Below are positions 6,607 to 8,193 of a stretch of DNA of 8,193 nucleotides, one piece after another. Numbering within the stretch: the stretch's first letter is position 1; each line of letters begins with the position of its first letter. The stretch spans positions 1-8,193 of the forward strand of contig CAAEEC010000092.1 in the NCBI GenBank assembly GCA_900754755.1, in the 5' to 3' direction. Origin of the DNA: Clostridia bacterium. Lineage in GTDB: Bacteria > Bacillota > Clostridia > Christensenellales > Aristaeellaceae. A model generated the notes under the pieces. It saw only the letters and a list, made by a program, of their open reading frames with translations, had not been told where the DNA came from and made no database searches. The position numbers were made by a program, and so were the translations under genes.

Positions 6607-7980
6607 ATGGATCTTTTCACCTATGACCGTTCGCAGAACCAGAAGCTCGCGCCGCTGGCCGACCGCATGCGCCCCCGCACGCTGCAGGAATTCATCGGGC
6701 AGGAGGCCATCGTCGGCCCGGGGCGGCTGTTGCGCCGCGCCATCGAGGCCGACCGGCTTACCAGTTCCATCTTCTGGGGCCCGCCCGGCACGGGCAAAAC
6801 CACGCTCGCTTCCATCATCGCGAACCAAACGCGCAGCGAATTCGTCAAGCTCAACGCCGTCACCAGCGGCGTAGCGGACGTGCGCGAGGTCATCAAGGCG
6901 GCGGAAAGCCGCCTTTCCATGTATGGGCGGCCAACGTATCTTTTGCTGGACGAGTGCCACCGCTGGAGCAAGGCGCAGTCCGATTCCATCCTGCCCGCGA
7001 TCGAGGCGGGCACCATCCGTTTTATCGGCTCCACCACGGAAAACCCCATGATCGCCATGACGCCGGCCATCGTGTCGCGCTGCCGCCTGTTCCGCTTTGA
7101 GGCGCTCACGAAGGACGAGGTGAAGCGCGCGGTGCGCGCGGCCATCGCCGATCCGGAGCGCGGCTATGGGCGGCAGAAGGTCGCCATTGAGGAGGACGCG
7201 CTGGAGCACATCGCCTCCGTGGCCAATGGAGACGTGCGCGCGGCGCTGAACGCGCTGGAACTGGCCGTGCTCACCACGCCCATGGACGCGGACGGGGTCT
7301 CGCGCATTACGCTGGCCATCGCGGAGGAATCCATCCAGAAGCCGGTTTTGCGCTTTGACGAATCCATGCTGTACGATATGCTCAGCGCGTTTTGCAAATC
7401 GCTGCGCGGCTCGGATAGCGACGCGGCGCTGGCCTGGTTCGCCCGCATGACTTACGCAGGCATGGATCCGCGCATCATCGTGCGCCGCGTGATCGCGCAT
7501 GCCAGCGAGGACGTGGGCCTGGCCAATCCCATGGCCATGTTGCAGGCCGTGGCGGCGGCGCAGGCGCTGGAAACTATCGGCATGCCGGAAGCGCGGCTGT
7601 CCATTTCGCAGGCGATCATCGCCGTGTGCGAAAGCCCCAAATCCAATTCCGTGGTGATGGCCATCGACCGCGCCACGGAGGACGCGCAAAAGGGCGGCTT
7701 CCAGCCGGTGCCCATCCACCTGCGCGATACGCATTATAAGGGGCACGAAAAACTTAACGCGGGGGAAGGCTATCTGTATGCGCACGATTTCCCCGGGCAT
7801 TACGTCAAACAAGTATACGCGCCGCTGGAAGCTTCTGGCATGCCGTATTATCTGCCCAGCGAAGAAGGTTTTGAGCGCGAAATCCGCAAAATTCGCGCCG
7901 CGCGCGGAATGGTGAACGACGCGCCGCGGCATACTGAAGGAGAGAGCGGAACGGGGCGGAAAGACCAACAAAAGCAATAG
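6607..7980 (+). CDS. rarA: Replication-associated recombination protein A (RarA/MgsA, AAA+ ATPase)
   Basis: RarA is a tetrameric AAA+ ATPase, related to clamp-loader subunits and eukaryotic WRNIP1/Mgs1. It acts at stalled or collapsed replication forks. The product is 457 residues, a typical length. It opens MDLFTYDRSQNQKLAPLADRM, then RPRTLQEFIGQE, as in the family. Walker A is GPPGTGKTT (58-66). Walker B is LLLDECHRW (112-120), where most members read DEIHRF. Sensor 1 is GSTTENP (141-147), and SRCRLF (157-162) carries the likely arginine finger. The C-terminal oligomerisation region has the diagnostic HLRDTHYKG block and a YAHDFPGHYVKQ block. The last 23 or so residues are a charged, unconserved-looking tail. 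The open frame runs 75 codons further upstream into purB, but the GGAGG site and the family N-terminus fix the start at 6607. It probably shares the purA-purB transcript. Confidence 0.96.
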   Translation: MDLFTYDRSQNQKLAPLADRMRPRTLQEFIGQEAIVGPGRLLRRAIEADRLTSSIFWGPPGTGKTTLASIIANQTRSEFVKLNAVTSGVADVREVIKAAESRLSMYGRPTYLLLDECHRWSKAQSDSILPAIEAGTIRFIGSTTENPMIAMTPAIVSRCRLFRFEALTKDEVKRAVRAAIADPERGYGRQKVAIEEDALEHIASVANGDVRAALNALELAVLTTPMDADGVSRITLAIAEESIQKPVLRFDESMLYDMLSAFCKSLRGSDSDAALAWFARMTYAGMDPRIIVRRVIAHASEDVGLANPMAMLQAVAAAQALETIGMPEARLSISQAIIAVCESPKSNSVVMAIDRATEDAQKGGFQPVPIHLRDTHYKGHEKLNAGEGYLYAHDFPGHYVKQVYAPLEASGMPYYLPSEEGFEREIRKIRAARGMVNDAPRHTEGESGTGRKDQQKQ

Positions 7981-7983
7981 GAG
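7979..7983 (+). promoter_or_regulatory. Ribosome binding site of the right-edge gene, overlapping the rarA stop
   Basis: AGGAG beginning inside the rarA TAG stop codon, 6 bases before the ATG at 7990. It supports a real, co-transcribed downstream gene. Confidence 0.7.
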
Positions 7984-7989
7984 CGATTC

Positions 7990-8193
7990 ATGCACACTGG
8001 AACCACGAACGCGGGAAAGCCCCGCACGCCCGCGCGAAGCGCGGGCAGCGCCGCCCAGGCGGCAAAGCGCCCTTCTTCCGCCCGCGCAAGTGCGGACGCG
8101 CGGGCTGTGCGCAGCGCGCCGAAATCCGCCGCCGCGCCGATGCGAACGGCTGCGCGCGCGCCAGAGCGCGCGAAAGCGCCGGTTCGGGCGCAG
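7990..8193 (+). CDS. Unidentified protein with basic Ala/Arg/Pro-rich N-terminus, cut by window edge
   Basis: I do not recognise this gene. An ATG 9 bases after the rarA stop, preceded by AGGAG, opens a frame that stays open to the window end (68 codons). The visible part is low in complexity: 22 Ala, 10 Arg, 7 Pro and 4 Lys, with only 2 acidic residues (D36, E59). That makes it strongly basic and almost certainly disordered. No signal peptide, membrane segment or enzyme motif is visible, and stretches such as APERAKAPVRA look loosely repetitive. Such tails occur at the front of RNA- or DNA-binding proteins (for example rRNA methyltransferases), of cytoplasmic domains of envelope proteins, and in histone-H1-like proteins, so it gives no function by itself. 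Spacing suggests membership of the purA-purB-rarA transcript. That it is coding is likely; identity depends on sequence past the edge. Confidence 0.7.
   Translation, partial: MHTGTTNAGKPRTPARSAGSAAQAAKRPSSARASADARAVRSAPKSAAAPMRTAARAPERAKAPVRAQ

Noticed and set aside
6574..7995. Long open frame (473 codons) antisense to rarA
   Set aside because: The protein is His/Arg/Gly/Ala-rich with no family motifs, and it mirrors rarA codons. GC-rich coding DNA has few stops on the opposite strand, so this is a shadow.

Overview
The window is a compact stretch of bacterial housekeeping genes. The DNA is GC-rich by eye (composition not calculated). It has Bacillota-style signals: sigma-A promoters close to consensus, AGGAGG/GGAGG Shine-Dalgarno sites before nearly every gene, and an ArgR-type operator. 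The PurA and PurB proteins look like clostridial ones. I infer a GC-rich member of the Clostridia, possibly from a gut lineage such as Christensenellales or a relative. That placement is inference and not firm.

Layout. Positions 1-2477, minus strand: an arginine operon, argG then argH, overlapping by an ATGA. argH runs off the left edge. Positions 2478-2623: a divergent control region. It holds the argG promoter with an ARG box across its -35 and, facing the other way, a near-consensus promoter for ruvC. Positions 2624-3729, plus strand: ruvC and ruvA, with no ruvB beside them. Positions 3730-3853: an intergenic gap with an extended -10 promoter for purA. Positions 3869-7980: purA, purB and rarA, closely spaced and probably co-transcribed. 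Positions 7990-8193: the start of another gene in the same run, coding for a basic Ala/Arg/Pro-rich N-terminus, cut by the right edge.

Function. ArgG and ArgH carry out the last two steps of arginine synthesis (citrulline + aspartate to argininosuccinate, then to arginine + fumarate). PurA and PurB carry out the matching two steps from IMP to AMP. Both pairs add nitrogen from aspartate and release fumarate, and ArgH and PurB belong to one superfamily. RuvC (Holliday-junction resolvase), RuvA (junction-binding protein) and RarA (replication/recombination AAA+ ATPase) are the genome-maintenance genes.

I found no mobile element, CRISPR array, RNA gene, toxin-antitoxin or defence system, and no convincing undescribed system. 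The points most worth a second look are the ARG box, the clade-variant active-site motifs in PurA, PurB and RarA, ruvCA without ruvB, and the unidentified gene at the right edge.
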